From Rubrobacter sp. (GTDB lineage: Bacteria; Actinomycetota; Rubrobacteria; Rubrobacterales; Rubrobacteraceae): a stretch of 5,113 nucleotides of DNA. Positions within the stretch are counted from its first letter, which is position 1, and each line of letters begins with the position of its first letter. Under the pieces are notes generated by a model that did no database searches, was not told the DNA's origin, and saw only the letters and a list, made by a program, of their open reading frames with translations. This document shows positions 1 through 5,051 of this stretch, in pieces. The stretch covers positions 1-5,113 of the forward strand of contig JACDDK010000091.1 of assembly GCA_013817025.1 (NCBI GenBank), written 5' to 3'. Both the position numbers and the translations under genes were made by a program.

Positions 1-1156
1 GCTCGAAGGCGATGCCCTCCAGGATGGCGCGGTAGGCGTGCGCCTTACCGTGGGTTCCGGTCCAGCCGATCATCATGCCCCGCGCGGCCGTATCCCAGTA
101 CGGCGTCGATGCGTTATTCCAGTATGGGACGGCCAAGAGGCCGTTCGAGCCGGGCTTCAACTGGGCGGCGGCGGTCTCCAGGATCTGCTCGGTGCTCAAC
201 CCCAGGCCGAAATCCTCGGCCTTTATCCCCCCGAACTTCTCCACAAACCAGCTCACCGTGAAAGTCCCCGCCGCCAGCAGGGTCTCCAGCGTGTAGGTGC
301 GCGGGACCGGCCCGCCGAGAACCCGGTACTCGTTGCCCCAGGAATAATTTTCGCTGTAGGTGCCGGAGACGACCGCTGTGCCGAGGTTCAGGTACGCTTT
401 CCCCGGCTCGGTGATGTTTGCTCCGAGCCCGGCCGATTGCCCGTCCCCGACACCGCTCACTATCGGGAGACCGGCTTGCAGGCCGACCTCGCGGGCCACG
501 TCTTCCTTTAGCTCTCCGAGTATCTCTCCCGGCGCGTGCAGCTCGCACATGTGCTCCCGCCCGAGACCCACCATGCCCAGCAGCTCGTCCGACCAGTCGA
601 AGGATGCCATGTCCACGAGGCCCATCGGGTCGGCGGTCGCCCAGGAGGTGCGCCAGTGGCCGGTCATGTGGTGGACGAGAAAGGCGTGAACGTCCACGAC
701 CCGTGCCGTGCGGTCCAGGATCTCGGGCTCGTGCTCTTTCATCCACAAGAGTTTGTAAAAGGCGGGCGTGGGGTTTGGTGGCTTGCCGGTGATGCGGTGT
801 ACGTCCTCCGAACCGAACTCGGCGACCTGCTCCCGCGCCCGCGAATCGAGCCACAACATCGCGGGCCGCAGAGGGTGGTCGTCCTCGTTCAGGCACACGA
901 ACGTCTCGCGCTGGTGGGTGATGCCGATAGCCCCTATCCTGCGCTGATCCACGCTCTGCGCCGCCTGCCGGAGCGCCTCCTTCGTCGAACGCCACCAGTC
1001 CTCGGCGCTCTGCTCGCCCCAGTCCGGCTGCGGACTCGAAAGCGGAAACGTAGCTCGCCCCTCCGCTACGGTATTCCCCCTGCTGTCCCAGACGACGGCC
1101 TTCGTAGCCGTGGTCGAGCAGTCGATGCCTATTACAAGGTCCGGTGTAGTAGCCAT
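1..1156 (-). CDS. FGGY-family carbohydrate kinase, C-terminus beyond window
   Basis: ATP-dependent cytoplasmic sugar or polyol kinase of the FGGY (xylulokinase/glycerol kinase) family. Read on the minus strand, the frame is open for 385 codons from ATG at 1156 to the left edge; the family usually has about 500 residues, so roughly the last quarter is missing. Visible motifs: N-terminal phosphate loop GIDCSTTATK (residues 10-19), ITHQRETF (79-86) like the glycerol kinase QRE substrate motif, LWLDSRA (101-107), KLLWMKE (135-141) resembling FGGY signature 1, catalytic-base region GVGDGQSAG with Asp238, adenosine-site LNLGTA (256-261), and a near match to FGGY signature 2 ending HAYRAILEG (373-381). 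The start is firm: an in-frame TGA lies four codons upstream (1166-1168) and AAAGGAG precedes the ATG. It is divergent from the dehydrogenase-aldolase-dhaLM set, and probably phosphorylates the ketose made by that dehydrogenase (inference). Substrate undetermined; xylulokinase-like is the nearest general label. Confidence 0.9.
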   Translation of the reverse strand, partial: MATTPDLVIGIDCSTTATKAVVWDSRGNTVAEGRATFPLSSPQPDWGEQSAEDWWRSTKEALRQAAQSVDQRRIGAIGITHQRETFVCLNEDDHPLRPAMLWLDSRAREQVAEFGSEDVHRITGKPPNPTPAFYKLLWMKEHEPEILDRTARVVDVHAFLVHHMTGHWRTSWATADPMGLVDMASFDWSDELLGMVGLGREHMCELHAPGEILGELKEDVAREVGLQAGLPIVSGVGDGQSAGLGANITEPGKAYLNLGTAVVSGTYSENYSWGNEYRVLGGPVPRTYTLETLLAAGTFTVSWFVEKFGGIKAEDFGLGLSTEQILETAAAQLKPGSNGLLAVPYWNNASTPYWDTAARGMMIGWTGTHGKAHAYRAILEGIAFE

Positions 1157-1159
1157 GAT

Positions 1160-1172
1160 CTCCTTTCACCTC
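1160..1172 (-). promoter_or_regulatory. Ribosome binding site of the FGGY kinase
   Basis: On the minus strand the sequence before the kinase ATG reads GAGGTGAAAGGAGATC. AAAGGAG (1166-1160) is a strong Shine-Dalgarno but only 3 bases from the ATG; GAGGTG (1172-1167) stands 10 bases away. Either could serve, and together they fix the start at 1156. Confidence 0.75.
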
Positions 1173-1266
1173 GCCCCAACCGGGACGGCTCGCGTCGATT
1201 CACGCACCCACAAGCTAGAAGCCTTGCTCGCCTTGATCCCCACCGAGGCTTGCGTGATCTCCTCAC

Positions 1267-1275
1267 ACTATAGCA
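1267..1275 (-). promoter_or_regulatory. Candidate extended -10 promoter for the FGGY kinase
   Basis: On the minus strand 1275-1267 reads TGCTATAGT: a TATAGT hexamer (5 of 6 to TATAAT) with an extended -10 TG one base upstream. No good -35 hexamer lies at 16-18 bases (AGCACC at 17), which suits an extended -10 or activator-dependent promoter. Predicted transcription start is near 1260, giving a leader of about 100 bases to the ATG at 1156. Confidence 0.45.
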
Positions 1276-1298
1276 AAAGATGCAAACGTGGTGCTCCG

Positions 1299-1327
1299 TT
1301 GCCCGTGGATACGCCCTGCTATAAGAT
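1299..1327 (+). promoter_or_regulatory. Candidate promoter of the dehydrogenase-aldolase-dhaLM operon
   Basis: TGCTATAAG at 1317-1325 is an extended -10 (TG, one base, TATAAG, 5 of 6 to consensus). TTGCCC at 1299-1304 could be a -35; its spacer is 15 bases to TATAAG or 17 bases to the overlapping alternative TAAGAT (1322-1327). Predicted start is near 1333, leaving a leader of about 50 bases. The TGCTATA core is the mirror of the leftward -10 at 1275-1269, with 41 bases between them for shared control. TGCAAACG at 1281-1288 in that interval resembles one half-site of a LacI-type operator, but the other half is absent. Confidence 0.45.
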
Positions 1328-1342
1328 GATTTTCACTAACGA

Positions 1343-1356
1343 TCGCGTAAGCGCGA
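1343..1356. repeat. Inverted repeat in the leader of the dehydrogenase gene
   Basis: TCGCG (1343-1347), a 4-base spacer TAAG, and CGCGA (1352-1356) form a perfect 5-bp inverted repeat. It lies just downstream of the predicted transcription start and 12 bases before the ribosome binding site, so it could be an operator or a small RNA hairpin. In GC-rich DNA such a short palindrome can occur by chance. Confidence 0.3.
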
Positions 1357-1384
1357 AAGCGACACGGAAAGGTGGGCAACGCTT

Positions 1385-2413
1385 TTGAGAGCCGCGATGT
1401 TCTACGCTCCAGAGGACGTTCGGATGGAGGACGTACCCACTCCCGAGCCGGGTCCGGGCGAGGTGCTGGTGCGTATCGAGGCGGCGCTGACATGCGGCAC
1501 CGACGTAAAAAGCTACAAACGCGGCCACCCAACCCTGTTCAAGACCATGCCCTCGCCCTTCGGCCACGAGTTCGCCGGTGAGATCGAAGCCGTTGGCGAG
1601 CGAGTCGGCGATTGGCGTCCGGGGATGCGGGTCGTGGCGGCCAACTCCGCACCCTGCAACCGCTGCTACTACTGCAAGGTCGGCGACCAGTCGATGTGCG
1701 AGGAGCTGGAATTTCTAAACGGCGCGTTCGCCGAATACATCGTCGTGCCGAGCCGCATCGTCGATCAGAACCTCTTCGAGATACCGGACGGCGTGGAGTT
1801 TAGCCGGGCGGCGCTTCTGGAACCTTTGGCCTGCGCGGTGCATGGGGTAGTGCGGACGCCGATAGAGCTGGGCGACACAGTGGCGGTGATCGGGGCTGGT
1901 CAGATCGGCTTGATGTTTGTCCGGCTCGCCACCGAGCGCGGCGCCCGCGTCATCTGCGTGGACAAGAGCCTCGACCGTCTGGCCGTCGCCCGTAAGCTGG
2001 GGGCCGAGGAGACCATCGAGGCTGCGGATGGCGTGGATACGATAGCGGCGGTGCGGGAGTGGACGCTGGAGGGACGCGGCACGGACGTTGTCATTGAGGC
2101 CGTGGGGCTGCCAGCGCTCTGGGAGCAGGCACTGGAGATGGTCCGAAAGGGTGGGGAGGTCACGCTCTTCGGGGGAGCGCCGTCGGGAACTTCTATTCAG
2201 GTGGACACCCTGCTACTGCACTACTCTCAGATTACCATCCGGGGCATCTTCCACCACACGCCACACACCGTCCAGACGGCCTTCGACCTGCTGCGGAGCG
2301 GACGGGTGGATCCCGAGCCGTTCATCTCCGGGGTGAGGCCGCTCGAAGACATCGTCGCGGCTCTCGAAAGCCACGGTCGCCAGGAAGGCATCAAGTACGA
2401 GATCCGCCCGTGA
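1385..2413 (+). CDS. Zinc-dependent medium-chain alcohol/polyol dehydrogenase
   Basis: NAD-dependent cytoplasmic dehydrogenase of the MDR zinc family (sorbitol/threonine dehydrogenase type), 342 residues, the usual full length. Catalytic zinc ligands: Cys37 in CGTD, His61-Glu62 in GHEFAG, and Glu146 in LLEPLAC. The structural zinc site has all four cysteines (91, 94, 97, 105). The Rossmann motif VIGAGQIG spans 168-175, and Asp193 at the end of the second strand (VICVDKS) favours NAD over NADP. The TTG start at 1385 is chosen because AAAGGTGG (1368-1375) sits 9 bases upstream and the protein then begins MRAAMFYAPEDVR, normal for the family; ATG at 1397 would be 21 bases from that site. It is first in a rightward operon with an aldolase 27 bases downstream, and divergent from a sugar kinase. 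A role in oxidising a polyol to a ketose is inferred from this context; the exact substrate is unknown. Confidence 0.93.
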   Translation: MRAAMFYAPEDVRMEDVPTPEPGPGEVLVRIEAALTCGTDVKSYKRGHPTLFKTMPSPFGHEFAGEIEAVGERVGDWRPGMRVVAANSAPCNRCYYCKVGDQSMCEELEFLNGAFAEYIVVPSRIVDQNLFEIPDGVEFSRAALLEPLACAVHGVVRTPIELGDTVAVIGAGQIGLMFVRLATERGARVICVDKSLDRLAVARKLGAEETIEAADGVDTIAAVREWTLEGRGTDVVIEAVGLPALWEQALEMVRKGGEVTLFGGAPSGTSIQVDTLLLHYSQITIRGIFHHTPHTVQTAFDLLRSGRVDPEPFISGVRPLEDIVAALESHGRQEGIKYEIRP

Positions 2414-2440
2414 GAACGAGTTTCTAGGAGAGGAACGAGC

Positions 2441-3103
2441 TTGGAGCATCGGACTTTGCGTGAGGAAGTCGCGACGACGGCGCGGCGCATGATCTCCTCG
2501 GGCCTCGTAAAAGGGACCTCGGGGAACGTCAGCGCCCGTACTCTCGAAGACGACGTGCTCGTAACCCCCAGCGGCCTCGACTACGCTGAACTCGGCCCCG
2601 AAGACCTCGTGCTCGTGGACCTCGCCGGCAACCTGCTGGACGGATCCTGGAAACCATCCACCGAGACTCCGATGCACACGGGCATCTACCGCGCCAGGCC
2701 CGAAGTCCACGGCATCGTCCACACCCACTCTCGCTACTCCACCACGCTCGCATGCCTCGGGTGGCCCATACCGCCCGTCCACTACATGCTAACCGTTCTC
2801 TCCGACGAGGGACGAGTGCCGCTAGCGCCCTACACCCTCTATGGTACCGAGGAGCTCGCCCGCCACGTCGCCGAGACTCTGGGCGAGCGTCACACGGCCT
2901 GCTTGTTGCAAAACCACGGCACCATAACCGTTGGAGACAGCCCTGATCAGGCGTACGCTCGGACGGAGATACTGGAGGAGATGGCCGAGTTGTATTACCG
3001 GGCGAGGGTGGCGGGGGAACCCGTGCTCCTCGATCCCCAACAGGTTAGCGAGGTGGCGGAGAAGATCGCCGGTTACGGTAAAGCGAAAAGCGCGGATTCG
3101 TAG
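2441..3103 (+). CDS. Class II (FucA-like) sugar-phosphate aldolase
   Basis: Zinc-dependent class II aldolase of the aldolase/adducin family, 220 residues against about 215 for E. coli L-fuculose-1-phosphate aldolase. FucA-type landmarks appear in order: phosphate-binding GTSGNVS (25-31, Asn29), VTPSG (41-45), PSTETPMH (72-79) with the catalytic acid Glu75, zinc ligands His94 and His96 in HTH and His159 in QNHG, VHYM with Tyr115, and a C-terminal GYG tyrosine (212). Glutamate at 75, where L-ribulose-5-phosphate 4-epimerase has aspartate, favours aldolase over epimerase. The expected reaction is reversible cleavage of a ketose 1-phosphate to dihydroxyacetone phosphate and an aldehyde. The TTG start at 2441 follows AGGAGAGG (2426-2433) by 7 bases. 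It is second in the operon, 27 bases after the dehydrogenase stop, consistent with one pathway. Aldehyde specificity cannot be read from the sequence. Confidence 0.9.
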   Translation: MEHRTLREEVATTARRMISSGLVKGTSGNVSARTLEDDVLVTPSGLDYAELGPEDLVLVDLAGNLLDGSWKPSTETPMHTGIYRARPEVHGIVHTHSRYSTTLACLGWPIPPVHYMLTVLSDEGRVPLAPYTLYGTEELARHVAETLGERHTACLLQNHGTITVGDSPDQAYARTEILEEMAELYYRARVAGEPVLLDPQQVSEVAEKIAGYGKAKSADS

Positions 3104-3154
3104 ACCGGCTAGAGGCCGCCAAACGCTCGATCTGGAAGTCGTTCGCTCAACTAT

Positions 3155-3165
3155 GGCATCATGCC
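3155..3165. repeat. Short palindrome in the aldolase-dhaL gap
   Basis: GGCATCATGCC is a perfect 5-1-5 inverted repeat in the 139-base gap between the aldolase stop and dhaL. It is nested in a looser TATG (3152-3155) and CATA (3168-3171) pair. The same gap repeats GGCGCGGG (3180-3187 and 3203-3210). No convincing promoter or terminator was found here. It may be an operator, an RNA processing site or chance. Confidence 0.2.
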
Positions 3166-3242
3166 GACATAGGCTCGTTGGCGCGGGGTCCGAGATATTC
3201 GAGGCGCGGGATCTTCAACGTCAACCTAACGAAGGAGTGATT

Positions 3243-3866
3243 TTGGGAGCGACGCAGCGCACGGTCGAAGTGGTGAGGGCGATGGCGGCCGCGATGGAGG
3301 AGCATCGCGCGCACCTCACGAAACTCGACTCCGAGATCGGGGACGGCGATCACGGCACGAACATGCACCGAGGCTTTCAGGCCACCCTCGAACGCCTGGA
3401 GACCGCCGAACCCGCCACACCGGCGGACGTGCTCAAGGCCGTCTCGATGGCTCTGATCGGCAAGGTCGGCGGCGCCGCTGGCCCTCTCTACGGCACCGCC
3501 TTCCTGCGCGCCTCCACCACGCTCGCGGACAAGGAGGATATATCGGCGGAGGACGCGGCGGCGGCTTTGCAGGCCGCACTCGACGGCGTGAAACAGCGGG
3601 GCAAGGCCGAGGTGGGGGACAAGACCATGATCGACGCTCTCAAGCCCGCCGCCGAAGCCGCAACCAACGCCGGTGGAAGCCTCGCTGAGGTATTCCGGGC
3701 GGCGGCGGACGCCGCGAAGGGCGGTGCGGAATCCACCGTCGAGATGACGGCACGACGCGGACGGGCGAGTTACCTCGGGGCGCGGGCCGTCGGTCACATG
3801 GACCCCGGCGCCCACTCGTCGTATTTGTTGCTCGACGCGGCGGCGCGGACGTTGGAGAGCGCGTAA
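3243..3866 (+). CDS. dhaL: DhaL, ADP-binding subunit of PTS-type dihydroxyacetone kinase
   Basis: DhaL carries a tightly bound ADP that is rephosphorylated by DhaM and passes phosphate to dihydroxyacetone held on DhaK. The 207-residue protein has the family's usual length and signatures: LDSEIGDGDHG (28-38), where Asp29, Asp34 and Asp36 correspond to the magnesium ligands; GGAAGPLYG (76-84); GDKTMIDAL (125-133); and RGRASYLG (172-179) followed by GHMDPGAHS (184-192). The frame is open further upstream, but translation most likely begins at TTG 3243: AAGGAG (3232-3237) lies 5 bases before it, and DhaL homology begins there. It sits 139 bases after the aldolase, a larger gap than elsewhere in the operon, and its stop overlaps the dhaM start. 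No dhaK is adjacent, although dhaK-dhaL-dhaM is the usual order. Confidence 0.93.
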   Translation: MGATQRTVEVVRAMAAAMEEHRAHLTKLDSEIGDGDHGTNMHRGFQATLERLETAEPATPADVLKAVSMALIGKVGGAAGPLYGTAFLRASTTLADKEDISAEDAAAALQAALDGVKQRGKAEVGDKTMIDALKPAAEAATNAGGSLAEVFRAAADAAKGGAESTVEMTARRGRASYLGARAVGHMDPGAHSSYLLLDAAARTLESA

Positions 3867-4255
3867 TGGTTGGGCTTGTGATCGCCTCGCACAGCCCGAA
3901 AATAGCCGAAGGCACCGCCGAACTGGTGCGCCACATGGCCGGAGAAGTAGAGATAGTGGCCGTTGGCGGCGACTCCGACGGTGGCCTCGGCACGGACCCC
4001 GAGCGGCTGCAAGCCGCTATCGAAGGCATCAAAGCGGACGAGATACTCATCTTCATGGACATCGGAAGTTCGATCCTTTCCGCCGAGACCGTCCTCGAAA
4101 TGCTGTCCCCCGAGGTCCGCGAAAAAGTCCGGCTGGTGGACACGCCGCTGGTGGAGGGCGCATTCTCCGCCGGGGTAATGGCCTCGACCGGAGCAACCGC
4201 CGACGAGTGCGTCGAAGCGGCGATGGAGGCCCGCACGGAGCCCAAGCTACATTAA
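3866..4255 (+). CDS. dhaM: DhaM, single-domain PTS EIIA-like phosphotransfer protein
   Basis: Mannose-family EIIA-type phosphocarrier of the dihydroxyacetone kinase system. It should accept phosphate from HPr and pass it to the ADP on DhaL. At 129 residues it is the short single-domain form, as in Lactococcus, not the EIIA-HPr-EI fusion of E. coli. The N-terminus VGLVIASHS places the active-site histidine at His9. Other family motifs are GGDSDGGLGT (34-43), MDIGSS (64-69) and PLVEGAFSAGV (94-104). The ATG shares its A with the dhaL TAA (TAATG), implying translational coupling, and GGAG (3854-3857) lies 8 bases upstream. The cell must therefore supply EI and HPr from elsewhere. No clear terminator follows, so read-through towards the next gene is possible. 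Confidence 0.93.
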   Translation: MVGLVIASHSPKIAEGTAELVRHMAGEVEIVAVGGDSDGGLGTDPERLQAAIEGIKADEILIFMDIGSSILSAETVLEMLSPEVREKVRLVDTPLVEGAFSAGVMASTGATADECVEAAMEARTEPKLH

Positions 4256-4298
4256 AGGCGAGAGCTGAGAAAGCGTCTGCGGAACCCGGACCAAACCC

Positions 4299-4373
4299 GT
4301 GGAGCGGATTACCGCCATCGGGGACGACCCGCAGGGCTTTATCGGGGTCTGGGACAGGTTATTCGCCTTGTAA
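4299..4373 (+). other. Orphan open frame between dhaM and the ferritin-like gene
   Basis: In this otherwise gene-free 200-base gap, the frame opened by a TGA at 4266-4268 stays open to TAA 4371-4373. From GTG 4299 it encodes 24 residues, including AIGDDPQGFIGVWDRLFAL, whose composition looks protein-like. There is no Shine-Dalgarno before the GTG, and the frame differs from that of dhaM, so it is not a simple extension. It could be the degraded 3' end of a lost gene, a tiny gene, or chance. I do not recognise the family. Confidence 0.2.
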
Positions 4374-4389
4374 CGGTTATTGATCTTAC

Positions 4390-4414
4390 GTTTAATCGTG
4401 AGTGCTTGGGGTAA
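4390..4414 (+). promoter_or_regulatory. Sigma-B-type general-stress promoter of the ferritin-like gene
   Basis: GTTTAA (4390-4395), a 13-base spacer and GGGTAA (4409-4414) match the known sigma-B consensus (GTTTAA, 12-15 bases, GGGTAT) at 11 of 12 positions. The mycobacterial SigF consensus (GTTT... GGGTAT) is closely related. The element lies in an AT-richer stretch. The predicted start is near 4421, about 35 bases before the GTG start codon. No better housekeeping -35/-10 pair is apparent. A stress role suits a ferritin-like product. Confidence 0.6.
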
Positions 4415-4443
4415 GGTTCTAACGGTGCAAGTTTAACGTTACC
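4410..4443. repeat. Imperfect inverted repeat across the ferritin-like gene's transcription start
   Basis: GGTAAGGTT (4410-4418) and AACGTTACC (4435-4443) pair at 8 of 9 positions around a 16-base loop, spanning the -10 element, the predicted start and the edge of the ribosome binding site. A nested perfect pair, TAACG (4420-4424) and CGTTA (4437-4441), would lie inside the transcript. It could be a repressor site or a leader hairpin beside the Shine-Dalgarno. Confidence 0.3.
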
Positions 4444-4450
4444 AGGAGGT
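4444..4450 (+). promoter_or_regulatory. Ribosome binding site of the ferritin-like gene
   Basis: AGGAGGT is a near-perfect Shine-Dalgarno, 5 bases before the GTG at 4456. It decides the start: the first in-frame ATG (4498) has nothing comparable upstream. Confidence 0.85.
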
Positions 4451-4455
4451 ACAAC

Positions 4456-4965
4456 GTGCAGACGGATCGCGGCAAAGAAGGCATTCTTTCGGACGACATG
4501 ATCGAGAAGCGCGAGGAGATCGTCGATCTTCTCAAGACGGCGTATTTTATGGAGCTGGAAACGGTCATGAACTACGTCACCAACTCCACCAACCCCGACG
4601 GTGTCCGGGCGCAGGAGATAAAGGAGTCCCTCGAAGAGGACATCCAGGAGGAGCTAGGCCACGCGCAGGACTTCGCGGCGCGCATCAAGGAGCTTTACGG
4701 CACGGTGCCGGGCTCGATGGACTTCAAGGCCGTGCAGACGCTGCTACAGCCGCCGGAGGACCAGATCGACGTGGTCCACGTCATCAAGGGTGTCATCGAG
4801 GCCGAGACCGGCGCGATAGAACACTACACCAAGCTGATCGAGATCTGCGGCGATGACGACCCCGTTACCCAGGACATGGTGATAACCATCTTGCGCGACG
4901 AGCAGGGCCACCGCAAGCTCTTCGAGGGCTACCTGCGCGAGTACGCCGCCGAAGGTCTGGCGTAA
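4456..4965 (+). CDS. Ferritin-like (bacterioferritin-related) diiron protein
   Basis: Four-helix-bundle protein of the ferritin-like superfamily, 169 residues (bacterioferritin is about 158), with no signal peptide or membrane segment. Diiron ligands can be placed by spacing: Glu33 in MELET, Glu66 and His69 in EELGHA, Glu115 (or Glu117) in IEAETGA, and Glu149 and His152 in ILRDEQGH. The intervals Glu33-Glu66 (33) and E-x-x-H match bacterioferritin, and MVITILRDEQGH is very like the last bacterioferritin helix. The residue matching the haem-ligand Met52 of E. coli bacterioferritin is Leu67, so haem binding is unlikely. Probable role: iron oxidation and storage, or peroxide protection, in the cytoplasm (inference). 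GTG start after AGGAGGT; an own sigma-B-like promoter and terminator make it an independent unit. Whether it forms a 24-mer, a 12-mer or a smaller oligomer cannot be told. Confidence 0.88.
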   Translation: MQTDRGKEGILSDDMIEKREEIVDLLKTAYFMELETVMNYVTNSTNPDGVRAQEIKESLEEDIQEELGHAQDFAARIKELYGTVPGSMDFKAVQTLLQPPEDQIDVVHVIKGVIEAETGAIEHYTKLIEICGDDDPVTQDMVITILRDEQGHRKLFEGYLREYAAEGLA

Positions 4966-5001
4966 AGAGAGGCTTCAGGCCACAGATTTTGAGAATAGAA
5001 G

Positions 5002-5040
5002 ACGAAAGGCCCGGTTTTTACGCCGGGCCTTTCGTTTGTT
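5002..5040 (+). terminator. Strong intrinsic terminator after the ferritin-like gene
   Basis: A perfect 13-bp stem, ACGAAAGGCCCGG (5002-5014) with CCGGGCCTTTCGT (5023-5035), closes an 8-base loop and is followed by a T-rich tail (TTTGTT). It begins 36 bases after the ferritin-like stop codon. If a convergent gene ends at 5052, the stem also sits where a bidirectional terminator would be expected. Confidence 0.9.
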
Positions 5041-5051
5041 CGCGGGTTCTT

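Noticed and set aside
114..1169. Long minus-strand frame with its own ATG overlapping the kinase
   Set aside because: Its arginine- and glycine-rich translation has no motifs. The frame one base away carries the complete FGGY kinase pattern with a better ribosome site.
1219..1251. AAGCCT...AGGCTT hairpin in the kinase leader
   Set aside because: A 6-bp stem with a 21-base loop is weak, and no riboswitch or attenuator architecture surrounds it.
1156..1263. Direct repeat TGATCTCCT at 1156-1164 and 1255-1263
   Set aside because: One copy is the kinase ribosome site read in reverse. The other precedes ACG on the minus strand, not a start codon, so no second gene or leader peptide is supported.
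1397..1399. ATG as the start of the dehydrogenase
   Set aside because: It is 21 bases from the Shine-Dalgarno and would remove the family-typical MRAA beginning; TTG at 1385 fits better.
2213..2782. Minus-strand frame antisense to the dehydrogenase end and aldolase start
   Set aside because: It spans two genes with clear catalytic motifs, and its own translation has no recognisable domain; typical GC-rich shadow.
2931..3242. N-terminal extension of DhaL by about 100 residues
   Set aside because: The extension overlaps the aldolase, looks like out-of-frame translation, and DhaL homology starts at 3243 directly after a good ribosome site.
3159..3815. Minus-strand frame antisense to dhaL
   Set aside because: The sense strand encodes all DhaL signatures; the antisense product is low-complexity and lacks motifs.
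3640..4245. Minus-strand serine-, arginine- and proline-rich frame opposite dhaL and dhaM
   Set aside because: Composition is that of reverse-read GC-rich codons, and it overlaps two confidently identified genes.
4326..4349. GACCC...GGGTC as a terminator after dhaM
   Set aside because: Only 5 bp with a 14-base loop and no T tract; it also lies inside the orphan frame.
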